Shown here piece by piece: positions 36,172-47,058 of a stretch of DNA of 64,000 nt. The translations under genes were made by a program, and so were the position numbers. The notes under the pieces were generated by a model, which searched no databases, had not been told where the DNA came from, and saw nothing but the letters and a program-made list of their open reading frames with translations. The stretch spans positions 540,736,394-540,800,393 of the forward strand of contig OY728143.1 of the NCBI GenBank assembly GCA_963277665.1, written 5' to 3'. This DNA is from Viscum album. Its lineage: Eukaryota > Streptophyta > Magnoliopsida > Santalales > Viscaceae. How positions within the stretch are numbered: the first letter of the stretch is position 1; each line of letters opens with the position of its first letter.

Positions 36172-36183
36172 CCTTTTATAAGA
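36172..36183 (-). promoter_or_regulatory. TATA box of the non-autonomous element (left LTR)
   Basis: The minus strand reads CTTATAAAAGGCCCCC. The same box occurs at about 42,668-42,678 in the right LTR and, as CTTATAAAAGGG, at 25,090 and 44,771 in the chromovirus LTRs. Confidence 0.65.
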
Positions 36184-37794
36184 GGAGAGGAGGGGTACTT
36201 TTGGAAAGTAAAGAAATATTACATTATTTGAAAATGTTCTTCGGTTTTAAAAGGTCCCACATTGATATAATGCGTGGATAAGGTGATAAGTCCTAGAAAT
36301 CCACTCATCCAATAAGTTTTGTACATGTGTAGTTCATATATTTTACATTATCTTTCCATTTTATTTAAATCATCAAATAATGATATCATCGCTGCATCAT
36401 TATTATGTCATAAATAATTTAATTTATTTAATGTCTAAAAATTATAAACAAAAACTATTATGTAGGAAATCTTTTTAGCTTTCCAATGAATATTTATAAT
36501 CAAAAAGATTACTTGTATAACCCCACTAAAAAACTTTTTTAGTAAAACATATCATGTTTGTGTCAATTTTACTTTTACATTAAATAAAATGTTATTTAAG
36601 TCATTTCCCAACCAATGTGGATCCATGGGGTCCCCAAGTTGACCCATGGCTTTTCTTGGTCGGACATGACACAAAAAATATGCTTGGGACATGTTTCTAT
36701 GTCATTTCATATCATTAAAGCATTATTTATACCTTAAACTACACTAATTACCACTAATCGCGATTAAAAACATAATAAGTTACTATTCACCAAAAAATTA
36801 TTTTAATCTCATTGAACCAAATATTACTTCTTAATGACAACCATGTATGTATGATTTTCAAAATTCAATACACATTAGTGGTAAACTTTCATTTAACTGA
36901 AAAATCAGTTTTCTTGATTACCACTTAGTGGTTTCACTATTCATAAAAAATTGATGTTTTTCAGAAAATTACCAAAAATTCACCCTAAGCTATATTTGAT
37001 ATTCAGAATTCAAAAATGAAGTCCTTTTTACAAAATTCAAAACATATAAGTCACATTAATTAATTTAATAATTAATTCCCGCTGTCATGACAAATAGCGT
37101 GTTTTATGAAACAATAAGTATCAAAAGATTGACACTAGTTTAAGTCTGATTTCAAAGTGAAATTGATTCCAACGACCACTATTGGATTTAATGGTAATAA
37201 TATTTTCTTATTTCACTTTAAATCCAATTCAAAATATAATCTAATCATATAAATAAATTAGATTAAAAAGTTGTTTTGAATTAAAAAACAACATTTTACA
37301 CTATTCATTAAAAAAATGAACTTTATCAGAAAGATACCAAAACTTTACACAAAGTAAATTTTGATGTCCCGATTCTTAATAAGAGTTTTATTTGATCCAA
37401 AAGAATTTTTAAGAGTGAACAAAACTATATTTAATGACGATTCTCCATCAAAAGGTGATAAGTGAACCTTTAGTGAAAACTAGGGCATATACTCCAAAAA
37501 TTGAATTCTTTCCGTATTTTAAGCCTTTATCTTTTATTGTATAAATGTAAAAATATTTAAGAACATATATAATCATATTTTAGTTATTTCTATCCATTCC
37601 CGCCAATACAACGGCAAAATATTAACTACCATTATTTTAATATTAGAGTGCAACGTAAGATTCCCAAGAAACTCGTTGTTGCGTGTTGGGTATGCCATCG
37701 AGCATAGCTTCCCCTTTAAAGTCATTTCAATATTTTATTCACAAATATAGATAAATATGAAATGTCATATTCTTTATTTACCTGGTGTGTTACA

Positions 37795-37812
37795 TCCTTC
37801 CCCCCTTTTGGG
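37795..37812 (-). other. Polypurine tract of the non-autonomous element
   Basis: The minus strand reads CCCAAAAGGGGGGAAGGA and is followed at once by the LTR start TGTAACAC. Confidence 0.9.
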
Positions 37813-39450
37813 AATTGCGTCCTCGCAATTTTAAAATTGCGCTTGGAAACATCCTTGAAAGTCCCACATCGGAACAAAAGTCGGTAAAACAAACACTTTA
37901 GAAATAAAGAAAGATAAGTACAAAGGTCACCCGAGTTAACCCATACTAGGATTCCAAGTATGAAAATATGGACATGGAGGAAAAAACAATGGGTCATGTT
38001 ATGATGGAGAGTGATAGAAAACATGTTTAGGAGAAAGTTAACCACGAGAAAATCACAAACTTGTGATGGGTTAAACGGTCTTCGATTCCCCAGTAGGAAA
38101 AGTTAATAGAAAACATTTTTGTTTTAAGTTACTTTTTATTGAGGAATTTATTCATAAGGAAACATAATCACTTATCATATTGACTATCAACCTTTATTAG
38201 ATTCCTTACACAATCTCATATTTTCTCCAAAAGACGAGTATTTAGGAAGACTTGTTCACATTAAGAGTACTATAATCAACTTCTAGAGAACCACCTAATC
38301 CACAAAATAGAACTATATACTTTACATGTCTTTAGACTTTAACCAAATCCAAAACCAAAAAGGCTAGTACAAGATCAGATAATCCAGAAAAGGATAACCC
38401 TTTATAAAAAGAAAATCTATTCTTAATCTCCAAAATTTGTCCAACAAAACCCAAAGTTCAACGAGGACCATTCTATAATCAATTTGTCCATAAAATTCTT
38501 CAAAGTAAACCAATATAAGATTGAAACCCAAATATTTGAAGGATTTAGTCGCATAATCTTCCAAGATAAATCGTAACATTTATCTCCAAACAATATCAGT
38601 TGCTCCTAAAGTCTCGTTTTGAAAAGTAATTAACCTAATCACATATCCTCCATGATAGGTTAATCATTTTCATAAATAACCCAAAATAAACTTACTCTTA
38701 ATTCATAAAATCATATAACTAGAATGAATCAGTCAAACTAACTAGGGACTTCACGTAGTCTAGTGGTAGGCAATAAATACCAGTCGCACATTGGTTGTGG
38801 GTTCGATTCCCACAGCTTTGTCCGACGCGACGGGATGTCACACGGTCTGCGTGTTGTCCTTTTTCCAAAACTATATAGTTCTTAAAACATAACCCAAAAT
38901 GAGATAAAATATTCAACAATAATCATAACATATTTTAACCTCAAGTTTATCTCATTCCTTTCATTTTCCATCATATCATAGAGTAACCCATAATTACCTA
39001 AAAATTAAGTATCATATAAACCCTAATGGTTACCTTAATAATTATTACCTGAATTTCCACATCGAGTTGTCCATCTCGTACATGATTCATTAGAGAACTC
39101 GCCAAGGATGAAGTGGTTGATCATGACTCCTTAATATTTGGTTTAGAACAACCACGAGTTTCCTCATTGAATCCTCCATTTTATATAGTGTCTTAATCAG
39201 AGAACCACCACAGTTTCCTTCAAACATGTTGTCTCTTTGGTGCCTGCTAGATCCATCCATTCACTAAAAATAGAAATGGCAGTGTGAGTATATCAACAAA
39301 ACCATCATGTACTAATGAGTAAGATAGACAATAGTATATACTTACTCATTCACATTATCTAAAACTAAGACTCTTTCAGAAATCCTAACCATTATGGTAA
39401 TTGTCAATTATGCTTAAAGAATACCCTAACCTCTAAAGTTATCTAAATCG
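37813..39450 (-). other. Internal region of the non-autonomous element, no retrotransposon genes
   Basis: About 1.64 kb between the polypurine tract and the primer site. The only longer minus-strand frames (about 60-100 residues) match nothing I know, and one of them overlaps the LTR. The region next to the primer site (39,240-39,450) resembles the leader of the chromovirus, including an ATG in CTAGATCCATCCATTC near 39,250 where the host element has its gag start. This fits a deletion derivative that kept the leader, possibly with the packaging signal, and lost gag-pol. Confidence 0.7.
38749..38864 (+). ncRNA. tRNA-derived, SINE-like Pol III unit (antisense to the element)
   Basis: A-box TAGTCTAGTGG (38,756-38,766) and B-box GGTTCGATTCC (38,800-38,810) fit the Pol III internal promoter consensus at tRNA-like spacing. 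GTGGG-TTCGATT-CCCAC forms a perfect T-arm with a 7-nt loop. The flanks CTTCACG and AGCTTTG do not pair as an acceptor stem, so this is not an intact tRNA gene. A TTTTT run (38,860-38,864) could end transcription about 50 bp after the B-box. It is GC-rich against its surroundings. It is probably a short SINE or tRNA-related relic captured by the element; transcription is unproven. Confidence 0.5.
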
Positions 39451-39464
39451 GCCTTTGATACCAA
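39451..39464 (-). other. Primer binding site of the non-autonomous element
   Basis: TTGGTATCAAAGGC on the minus strand, one base from the LTR edge at 39,466. It shares TTGGTATCA with the chromovirus. Confidence 0.88.
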
Positions 39465-39465
39465 C

Positions 39466-42400
39466 TATAAGGCCCCAGCCTTAAACCTTACTTAATCTTG
39501 AGTTATTACTATATTACACATTGAGGATCTTTTCAGGTTTAGATTTTTAGAGAATTAGATCATGAATCTTGCATTACATTCCACATTTAAACAAAGTGGT
39601 TACATAAAAGACAGTATTCATTCTTCCCATCAATGGGAACATATTTAAAATATAACACAGATTCATTCTTGACCCATCCATGACACTATCATCTCATCAT
39701 GTACCTTTCCCTTGACCTGTGAAAAAAATTTCAAAAACTTGGGATGATCATAAAAAGCTCAGTAAGAGTTATAAAAATATGGAAAGGAAACATGAGTTCA
39801 TATATACATAAGAATGAAATCATACTTTACCCATAAAACAAAGGCACTTTAACATACCTCATCAAACCATGAATAAATCATAGAAATCATAAGACATAAA
39901 GGTAACTTGAGTCATTCATAACATTCTTACGTAGGGAGTAACCCTCTTGGTTACGTTTGGAATACCCATCACAATATATTCTCTAAATCTCTTCGGAGAA
40001 ACCCTAACGTTTCACTCCTTCGCGTTACCCAATGCATTGGAGAGCTATATCGGGCTCACCCGCCCTTAGTTTATCACGGAACCACCCGTTCTTCATAACA
40101 ATGCCCAAGAACCATAACATAATCGTATCACATAAAACATGAATAAAGGAAACATAACATTTCCACATTTCAATCACAATATAACATTTTAGGATATTGA
40201 AATAATGAATCTATTCAAAAAGAAACCATTTCCAAAACCATTTAAAGCATCTAATAAAGAGATTTTTGAATCAAAGTGTCCCATACCACCTTGAAGCTTT
40301 TAAAATTTTAAACCATTAATATCCATATAAAAAAATCCTTAAACCCATTTTGAAAACATGGATATTAATAATAACAAATAATTAAAACATTTAAAACGAT
40401 ATTCTGGAAAAAGGGGTTTTACCAAAATTAGAGACACTTGAATTCAATAATTAAGGAATAAAATTTAGTTAGAACTTTATAATATCATGAGAATAAAAGG
40501 ATTCATGATATAATACTCCAAAGGATAGTATATACACCATATAAGAGTTAATTGGTGCATAACAACAATGAACCCTCAATAGAAATGTAAAATGTGATGA
40601 AATCCCTTATAAAGAAGGTATCCTTAAATCAAGGACAAATCAATCTCAAAATATGTGTGACAAATATAAATACAACCAATATAAGTGGATATTAAGTGTA
40701 AAACAATAAAAGGTCATTCACACATATTCAATGGATGACATATTCAATGACTACATGTTGAACCCAAAGAAATCGAAATTGGGTTAAAACGTTCCCTTGA
40801 CAGCCTAATGACATCACATCAAAATGAGTTGATGAGAGATAAAAAGTGTATGTCATCACTTGGACATAAAATTTACATCAATAAGGATATATGAGAACAT
40901 ATCCCAACATAACAATATGTAAATTAAAAGACCCAACAAAAGAAGTCTTTTAAAAAAGAGGAGGGTGAAAGGTTCCCTTACCGACTTGGGTATCTTTCCA
41001 AACATACACCCCATGAAAGAAGGACAATAGATCATTGATGTAAATGCTCATAAACAAAATTATATTACACAAAGATTAGAATAATGGGAAGTACATACAC
41101 CAATCAATGGAATTTGTGGCAAATGTAGCATAAATCTCATGGAAATAAAAGTGAGATGAAAAATCCCTTACGAAAACTCGGCACCCTAACGGCGCCACAT
41201 AAAACTTCCGAATATGGATTGATGAGATAAAATAGGGTATCTCATCACATTACAATAAAATGTACATAAAGAGGAATATAAAATAACATCCCCCAACATT
41301 ACAAAGAGGAGCTTAAAAGAAGTGACATAAAGGAGAGTACTTAAAAAAAGAGAGGGGTTAGATCTCTTACGAAAGTTCGGCAGCCTAACGGCGCAACTCA
41401 AAACTACCAAAATGGATTTATGAGAGAGAATAGTGTATCTCATCACATGAACATAAAAATTACAGTATGTGTAATATAAAATAACATCCCAATAACAATA
41501 AATATGACCTTTAAAAGGAATGACATAAAAGTGTATACTTAAAAAGAAAGAGAGGAGTAGGATCCCTTACCTCGGGTCCGACTTGACTCGATCGTTCTTT
41601 AATCTCCTGAATAATAAACTTGAGTTAATTTATAATTCCTTAAGAACCCTTTTTAAAGTTCATTATTACTTTTATACCACTTATTACCATGTCACAAACA
41701 TTATGTAATCATTTAAGTTAATAATATTTGTTTTGCCGATATTTGGTTCTTAAATCGAAAGTGGTCTTCTTACAATTACATGTTGTTCGTGTGGCCAAAA
41801 GTTTATTATATCAAGAATTGTATTAATTATGTAGATATCATATATGTCATATATATCTAGTATATGTATGCATTTATAACATTACATAATCATTTAGAGG
41901 TAAGAAATGAAATGCACCGTTCATGGAGACGGTAAGTTGTACGTACGCATGAACGCTACTTTCATTTCTATTTCGTATTTTATAGAATGGAATAATAATT
42001 ATATAAAGGTATATTATAATTCCAGTATAATATCATATATAATATCATATTTCCATACTTTATACATCCCACATATGGTATTTAACGAATCAAATCACTT
42101 TGAGGGGGCGGTAGTCCGCACTTCCTTAAATTAAGATATCGCGTATACCCATAATGGAAGCCATAAAGGTAAGACAAACATGAAAAATACAGAAGCATAA
42201 ATAAAACATAAACATATTATATATCTTATATAAAAATAGTTACATCATAATGGCCACCTTTGAAGGTTTTAAATGAGTATTGAACAATCATCGTTTCGGG
42301 AGGCAGAATTTCACCATCCACGGAAACCGTATGTTCTTTAACCATTTGATGTAGTTGTGTGAGATTGTAGCTCGAATAAATCTTATAACAACATCCTAGT

Positions 42401-44288
42401 ATATTGAGGATACTGTTTTTGTTACAAAAGAATTAAATAAAAATCGTTTAGGTGGTTGGAGAAGAAAAATAAAACAAATGAACGTGAGAGAATGAATTAC
42501 CTTTAAAAGTGTAACTCCTTTTGATTTAAGCCTAAAGACTTACTTTGAAAGGATTCTTCCCAAAGGGAGTCCTATAGGATGAGGAGAGGGATGTGGAGAG
42601 AGTAAATGGGCAGGGGTTGGCCGAGCCAAAGGCTTGAGGAGTGTGTTAAATGAGGTAGAGGTGGGGGCCTTTTATAAGAGGAGAGGAGGGGTACTTTTGG
42701 AAAGTAAAGAAATATTACTTTATTTGAAAATGTGTATCGGTTTTAAAATGTCCAAAATTGATATAATTCGTGGATAAGGTGATAAGGCTTCGAAATCCAC
42801 TCATCCAATAAGGTTTTTACATTTGTAGTTCAAATATTTTACATTATCTTTCCATTTTATTTAAATCGTCAAATAATGATATCATCGCTGCATCATTATT
42901 ATGTCATAAATAATTTAATTTATTTAATGTCTAAAAATTATAAAAAAACTATTATGTAGGAAATCGTTTTAGCTTTCCAATGAATATTTATAATCAAAAA
43001 GATGACTTGTATAACCCCTCTTAAAAATTGTTTTAGTAAAACATATCATGTTTGTGTCAATTTTACTTTTACATTAAATAAAATGTTATTTATGTCATTT
43101 CCCAACCAAAGTGGATCCATGGGGTCCCGAAGTTTACCCATGGCTTGTCTTGGTCTTCCATGACACAACCAATAAGGTTGGGACATGTGTCTAGGTCATT
43201 TCATACCATTAAAGCATTATTTATACCTTAAACTACACTAATTACCACTAATCGCGATTAAAAACTTAATAAGTTACTATTCACCAAAAAATTATTTTAA
43301 TCTTATTGAACCACATTTTACTTCTTAATGACAACCATGTATGTTGGATTTTAAAAATTCAATACAAATTAGTGGTAAACTTTCATTTAACTGAAAAATC
43401 AGTTTGCTTGATTACCACTTAGTGGTTTCACTATTCATCAAAAATTGAAGTTTCTCAGAAAATTACCAAAAATTCACCCTAAGCTATATTTGATATTCTG
43501 AATTCAAAAATGAAGTCCTTTTTACAAAATTCAAAACATATAAGTTACATTAATTAATTTAATAATTAATTCCCGCTGTCATGACAAATAGCGTGTTTTA
43601 TGAAACAATAAGTATCAAAAGATTGACACTAGTTTAAGTCTGATTTCAAAGTGAAATTGATTCCAACGACCACTATTGGATTTAATGGTAATAATATTTT
43701 CTAATTTCACTTTAAAACCAATTAAAAATATAATATAATCATATAAATAAATTAGATTAAAAAGTGGTTTTGAATTAAAATACAACACTTTACACTATTC
43801 ATTAAAAAAATGAACTTTATCAGAAAGATACCAAAAATTTACACAAAGTAAATTTTGATGTCCCGATTCTTAATAAGAGTTATATTTGGTCCAAAAGAAT
43901 GTTTGAGAGTGAAAAAAACTATATTTAATGACGGTTCTCCATCAAAAGGTGATAAGTGAACCTTTAGTGAGAACTAGGGCATATACGCCAAAAATTGAAT
44001 TCTTTCCGTATTTTAAGCCTTTATCTTTTATTGTATAAATGTAAAAATATTTAAGAACATATATAATCATATTTTAGTTATTTCTATCCATTCCCGCCAA
44101 TACAATGGCTACATATTAACTACCATTAATTTATTATTAGAGTGCAATTTATGATTCCCAAGAAACTCGTTGTTGCGTGTTGGGTACGCCATCGAGCATA
44201 GCTTCCCCTTTAAAGTCATTTCAATATTTTATTCACAAATATAGATAAATATGAAATGTCATATTCTTTATTTACCTGGGGTGTTACA
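39466..44288 (-). repeat. Right LTR of the non-autonomous element (5' LTR on the minus strand, 4,823 bp)
   Basis: Nearly identical to 32,968-37,794 along its length. It repeats the palindrome (40,029-40,040), the 200-bp tandem array (about 40,790-41,590), hairpin a (41,903-41,969), hairpin b (42,099-42,130) and the TATA box (about 42,668-42,678). Confidence 0.93.
41903..41969. other. LTR hairpin a of the non-autonomous element (right LTR)
   Basis: AGAAATGAAA/TTTCATTTCT and GTTCATG/CATGAAC pair exactly as in the left LTR. One loop base differs (TTGTACGTACG instead of TCGTACGTACG), which leaves all stem pairs intact. Confidence 0.85.
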
Positions 44289-44293
44289 TGAAT
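44289..44293. repeat. Target site duplication of the nested element, right (TGAAT)
   Basis: It follows the LTR edge GTGTTACA and is itself followed by ACTATTTCAGA, which continues the chromovirus LTR as at 24,613. Confidence 0.85.
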
Positions 44294-46199
44294 ACTATTT
44301 CAGACTAAATATAACATTACAATAATCATATATAGTTATTATTTACACCATTATACCCATCCACGTAAAGTGGTGGTGGAAAACAGATTACACCACGGCG
44401 TGGAGACGGTATTCCGTACTTACGGACGCGCGGTGATTTCATTTTCCTTCAGATGGATAAGAGGTGAAATAGGGCTGTTTCATATTTATAATAACATATC
44501 TGTATATTAGGGATACTTATGTTATTACCGCATAATGAAACAACTAAATAATAGGAAGTAGAAGAAGAATGGAACTTGAAGAAAATGGTAGAAGGTATTA
44601 CCTCTTTCTCGAAGTGCCTCCTTTAAACTTTTTCTTAAAGCACTAGAGTTGGTTTTTTGATATGACCAGTACCTCTAGTAGGTTACTAAGGAAGTGTGGA
44701 GGTGAAATGGGATGGGGTTGGCCAAGAATGAATGCTCAAATTGTTTTGATTAAGAGAGGGAGGAGGTACCCTTTTATAAGGTAGGAGAGGGGCACCTTTA
44801 GAAAGTGTGGAAATACTATTTTATTATTAACTAATCGTCGGTTTCAAAAGGTCCAAAAATCATTAAAAATGAAGATAAGATGACTCATAACCTAAATAAA
44901 ATCATCCAATCATAATTGGACATGTTTTGGAATATATTTCAATCATTATAATCTTATTTATTTAAATCATTTATTAATGGGGTAAATACTTCATCATTAT
45001 TGTGTCACAAATAATTTAATTTATTTGGTGTCTAAAAATTATAGAACAAATATCATTATATAGGAAATATTTTTATCTTTCTAATGAATATTTATAGTCA
45101 AAAATATAATTTATATAACCCCTTATAAAAATTAATTACTAAAAGATATTTGTTAATGTCAATTTTGTCTTTACATTAAATTAATTAATCCAAATTTTCA
45201 TTTTCACTACCAAGTGGCTCAATGGGGTCCCAAAATCGACCCAAGGATTCCCATGGTCGGCCAATACTCATCCAATAAGGTTAGACAAGTTTAAATGTAA
45301 TTTTGACTTATTATAATATTCTTTTAACCTTGAATTACCCTATTCACATTTAACCGTAGAAAAAAAAATTACCGTAGTTACTATTCATAATATCAAAAAA
45401 ATAAAAGTAACCTATTAACATAATTTTGACCCACTGATTACAAATATGGAATCCATTTTTCAAAATTCAAAACACAGAAGTTGCAGTAATTAATTTAAAA
45501 TTAATCCTGTTGTTAAGCAAACAGGTTTTAAATGTTAAAACATTGACAAAGATTGAAATGTTTTTACCTATGAATTCAATGTAAAATTAATGCTAATGAC
45601 ATACATTATATTAAGTGGTAAAAATATATTCAATTTATACATTAAAAACATTCAATATTATAATTTAACCATATAAAGTATTGCAATGAAAAAAGTTGTT
45701 TTTAATTAAAATATAGCTTGTTTTTACTATTTATTAAAATATGAAAGTTATCAGAAGAATATGAAAAATTTATCCAAAGTAAATTTTTATATCTCTATTC
45801 TAAAGAGTAATTTTCTTTTGTCAACATTAACTTATAAACTTGTCAAAAACAAGATTTAATGTGGGTGTGCCATCAAAAGGCGGTAAAACTGCATTTTTAA
45901 AAAAATACTTCTTTTATCCAAAAAACTGATTTTGTTTTCATAACTCATTCTAGAAAATGTATATAATGAATTAATATCTTATAAAATTCAAAATTCAGTT
46001 AATACTATTCATAACAACTAATATTATACTATATTGTTGTTTAGTGAAACTTGGTTATTGCGTACGATGCAAGCTATCGAGGAAGGTCGTGGTTGCATGT
46101 AAAGCAGGCCAAGCTAGTGTTGTGTATAGTGAAATATTTCTTTGATGATTTATATAACATAAAAACAAAATATCTCTCATAAATTCCTTGGGTGTTACA
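44294..46199 (-). repeat. 5' LTR of the chromovirus, right piece
   Basis: It continues the LTR interrupted at 32,967 and matches 24,613-26,518. It holds hairpin 2 (44,378-44,447) and a TATA box near 44,770-44,779, and ends at the TGTAACACCC start (minus strand), followed by ATTTT. Hairpin 2 has perfect GGAAAA/TTTTCC outer arms here. Confidence 0.92.
44378..44447. other. LTR hairpin 2 of the chromovirus (right copy)
   Basis: Outer arms GGAAAA (44,378-44,383) and TTTTCC (44,442-44,447), inner arms CACC/GGTG and GCGTG/CGCGC. The loop carries ACGG-TATT-CCGT, where the left copy has ACGG-TATT-CTGT. Confidence 0.7.
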
Positions 46200-46204
46200 A
46201 TTTT
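46200..46204. repeat. Target site duplication of the chromovirus, right (ATTTT)
   Basis: Identical to 22,901-22,905. Confidence 0.9.
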
Positions 46205-47058
46205 GATATTTCAATTTTCCCAAAAAGGAAAAAACACATGGAATGCATTTATTGAACCACATGTTGTGTAGTTGTGGTTTCTGAATGGGTATCACCAACA
46301 GTAATCCTGAAATCATCATTTTCCCAAAAATAAGAAATGGCCAATCCCGATGGGCTCTTTATAACCAAATATATGGTAATAAAACATTAAAAAATTATTA
46401 ATACATGGGGTTCATGGAATTGAAATACTTTGTGTTAAAAAAAGACACCTCAGGTTCAATTCCAGTCGTAGAATATACTTCACATTTATCTGATCCTGAT
46501 CTACACCATGGATGATGTGCAGTGGTATCTTTATCATATAACCCTTCTGATATGACTATATCACACAATGGAGAGTCCAAGGCCCCCAACTTCCTTGTAT
46601 AAGATCCCAAAAGTTGGGTGGTTATGTGTTTTATTAGTTTAATTAATTAAATAATTGCACATTTAATATTCATCCGAAGATCCTGAACTCCAATAATGTT
46701 TATACCTGAATTAGAAAAAAACCCATTCCCAAATCAACCGTAGAGTCAAAATATCAATCCCAAGACCAATTCAACATATTTCATCACACAAACCCTGGCC
46801 AAATATTTTAATTTTTAATTTTTTATATATTATATATTCTTCCCAAATTCTAACTTCTCATAATTACAATGAACTATTATCATAGTGAAAAAAACCCAAT
46901 TCGAAGACCAAAATATTTTTCAACAAAAAATTGTATTAGCCGTGGTTTTGAGGTAAATTACCATTTTACCCCTAATGAGAAGAAAATAATTAATATATAT
47001 AATCAAAGTAAAAATTCAACAACATGGAAAATTCTGGTCTCTACTACCTCTCCAACAT
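46205..47058. repeat. Older repeat copy 1, right piece
   Basis: It continues 21,540-22,905 and aligns with about 52,330-53,175 at an offset of 6,119-6,131. Anchors are TTTCTGAATGGG/TTTTTGAATGGG (46,278 and 52,396), GAGTCAAAATATCA/AAGTCAAAATATCA (about 46,742 and 52,880) and CCATTTTACCCCT/CCATTTTACACCT (46,961 and 53,092). It ends near CCTCTCCAACA at 47,058; on the minus strand this is TGTTGGAGAGG, a possible LTR start. Confidence 0.65.

Larger units (their letters stand above)
32968..37794 (-). repeat. 5'/3' LTR pair member, left (3' LTR on the minus strand, 4,827 bp)
   Basis: It contains, in plus coordinates, the perfect palindrome CCAATGCATTGG (33,531-33,542), an approximately 200-bp tandem array (34,290-35,100), hairpins a and b (35,407-35,473 and 35,603-35,634) and a minus-strand TATA box CTTATAAAAGGCC near 36,172-36,183. 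All small reading frames in it are repeated in the right LTR and look non-coding. Confidence 0.93.
32968..44288 (-). mobile_element. Non-autonomous LTR retrotransposon (LARD-like) nested in the chromovirus LTR
   Basis: LTRs at 32,968-37,794 (4,827 bp) and 39,466-44,288 (4,823 bp) flank a 1,671-bp internal region. On the minus strand the LTRs start TGTAACAC and end GGCCTTATA, almost as in the host element. A primer site (TTGGTATCAAAGGC) and a polypurine tract (CCAAAAGGGGGGAAGG) are in the right places. I recognise no gag or pol sequence inside. Sampled LTR identity is about 58 of 60 bases, higher than in the surrounding chromovirus, as nesting requires. Shared termini, primer site and LTR modules suggest mobilisation by a chromovirus of the same group. 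Confidence 0.93.
22906..46199 (-). mobile_element. Ty3/gypsy chromovirus (probably Tekay/Del-like), with a nested insertion
   Basis: A complete minus-strand LTR retrotransposon: 3' LTR 22,906-26,518, internal region 26,519-31,260, 5' LTR 31,261-32,967 plus 44,294-46,199. The two LTRs are each 3,613 bp once the nested element is removed. The termini are TGTAACACC...TATA, the primer site fits initiator tRNA-Met, a polypurine tract abuts the 3' LTR, and a perfect ATTTT target duplication flanks the whole. Without the inserted element it is about 11,970 bp. The C-terminal chromodomain and long LTRs point to a chromovirus, most likely Tekay/Del; the clade is an inference. Sampled LTR identity is about 55 of 60 bases. 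Many stops make it non-autonomous today. Confidence 0.93.

Noticed and set aside
38749..38820. Functional tRNA gene
   Set aside because: Boxes and T-arm are good, but the acceptor ends do not pair and no proper anticodon arm is evident. Annotated as a tRNA-derived unit instead.
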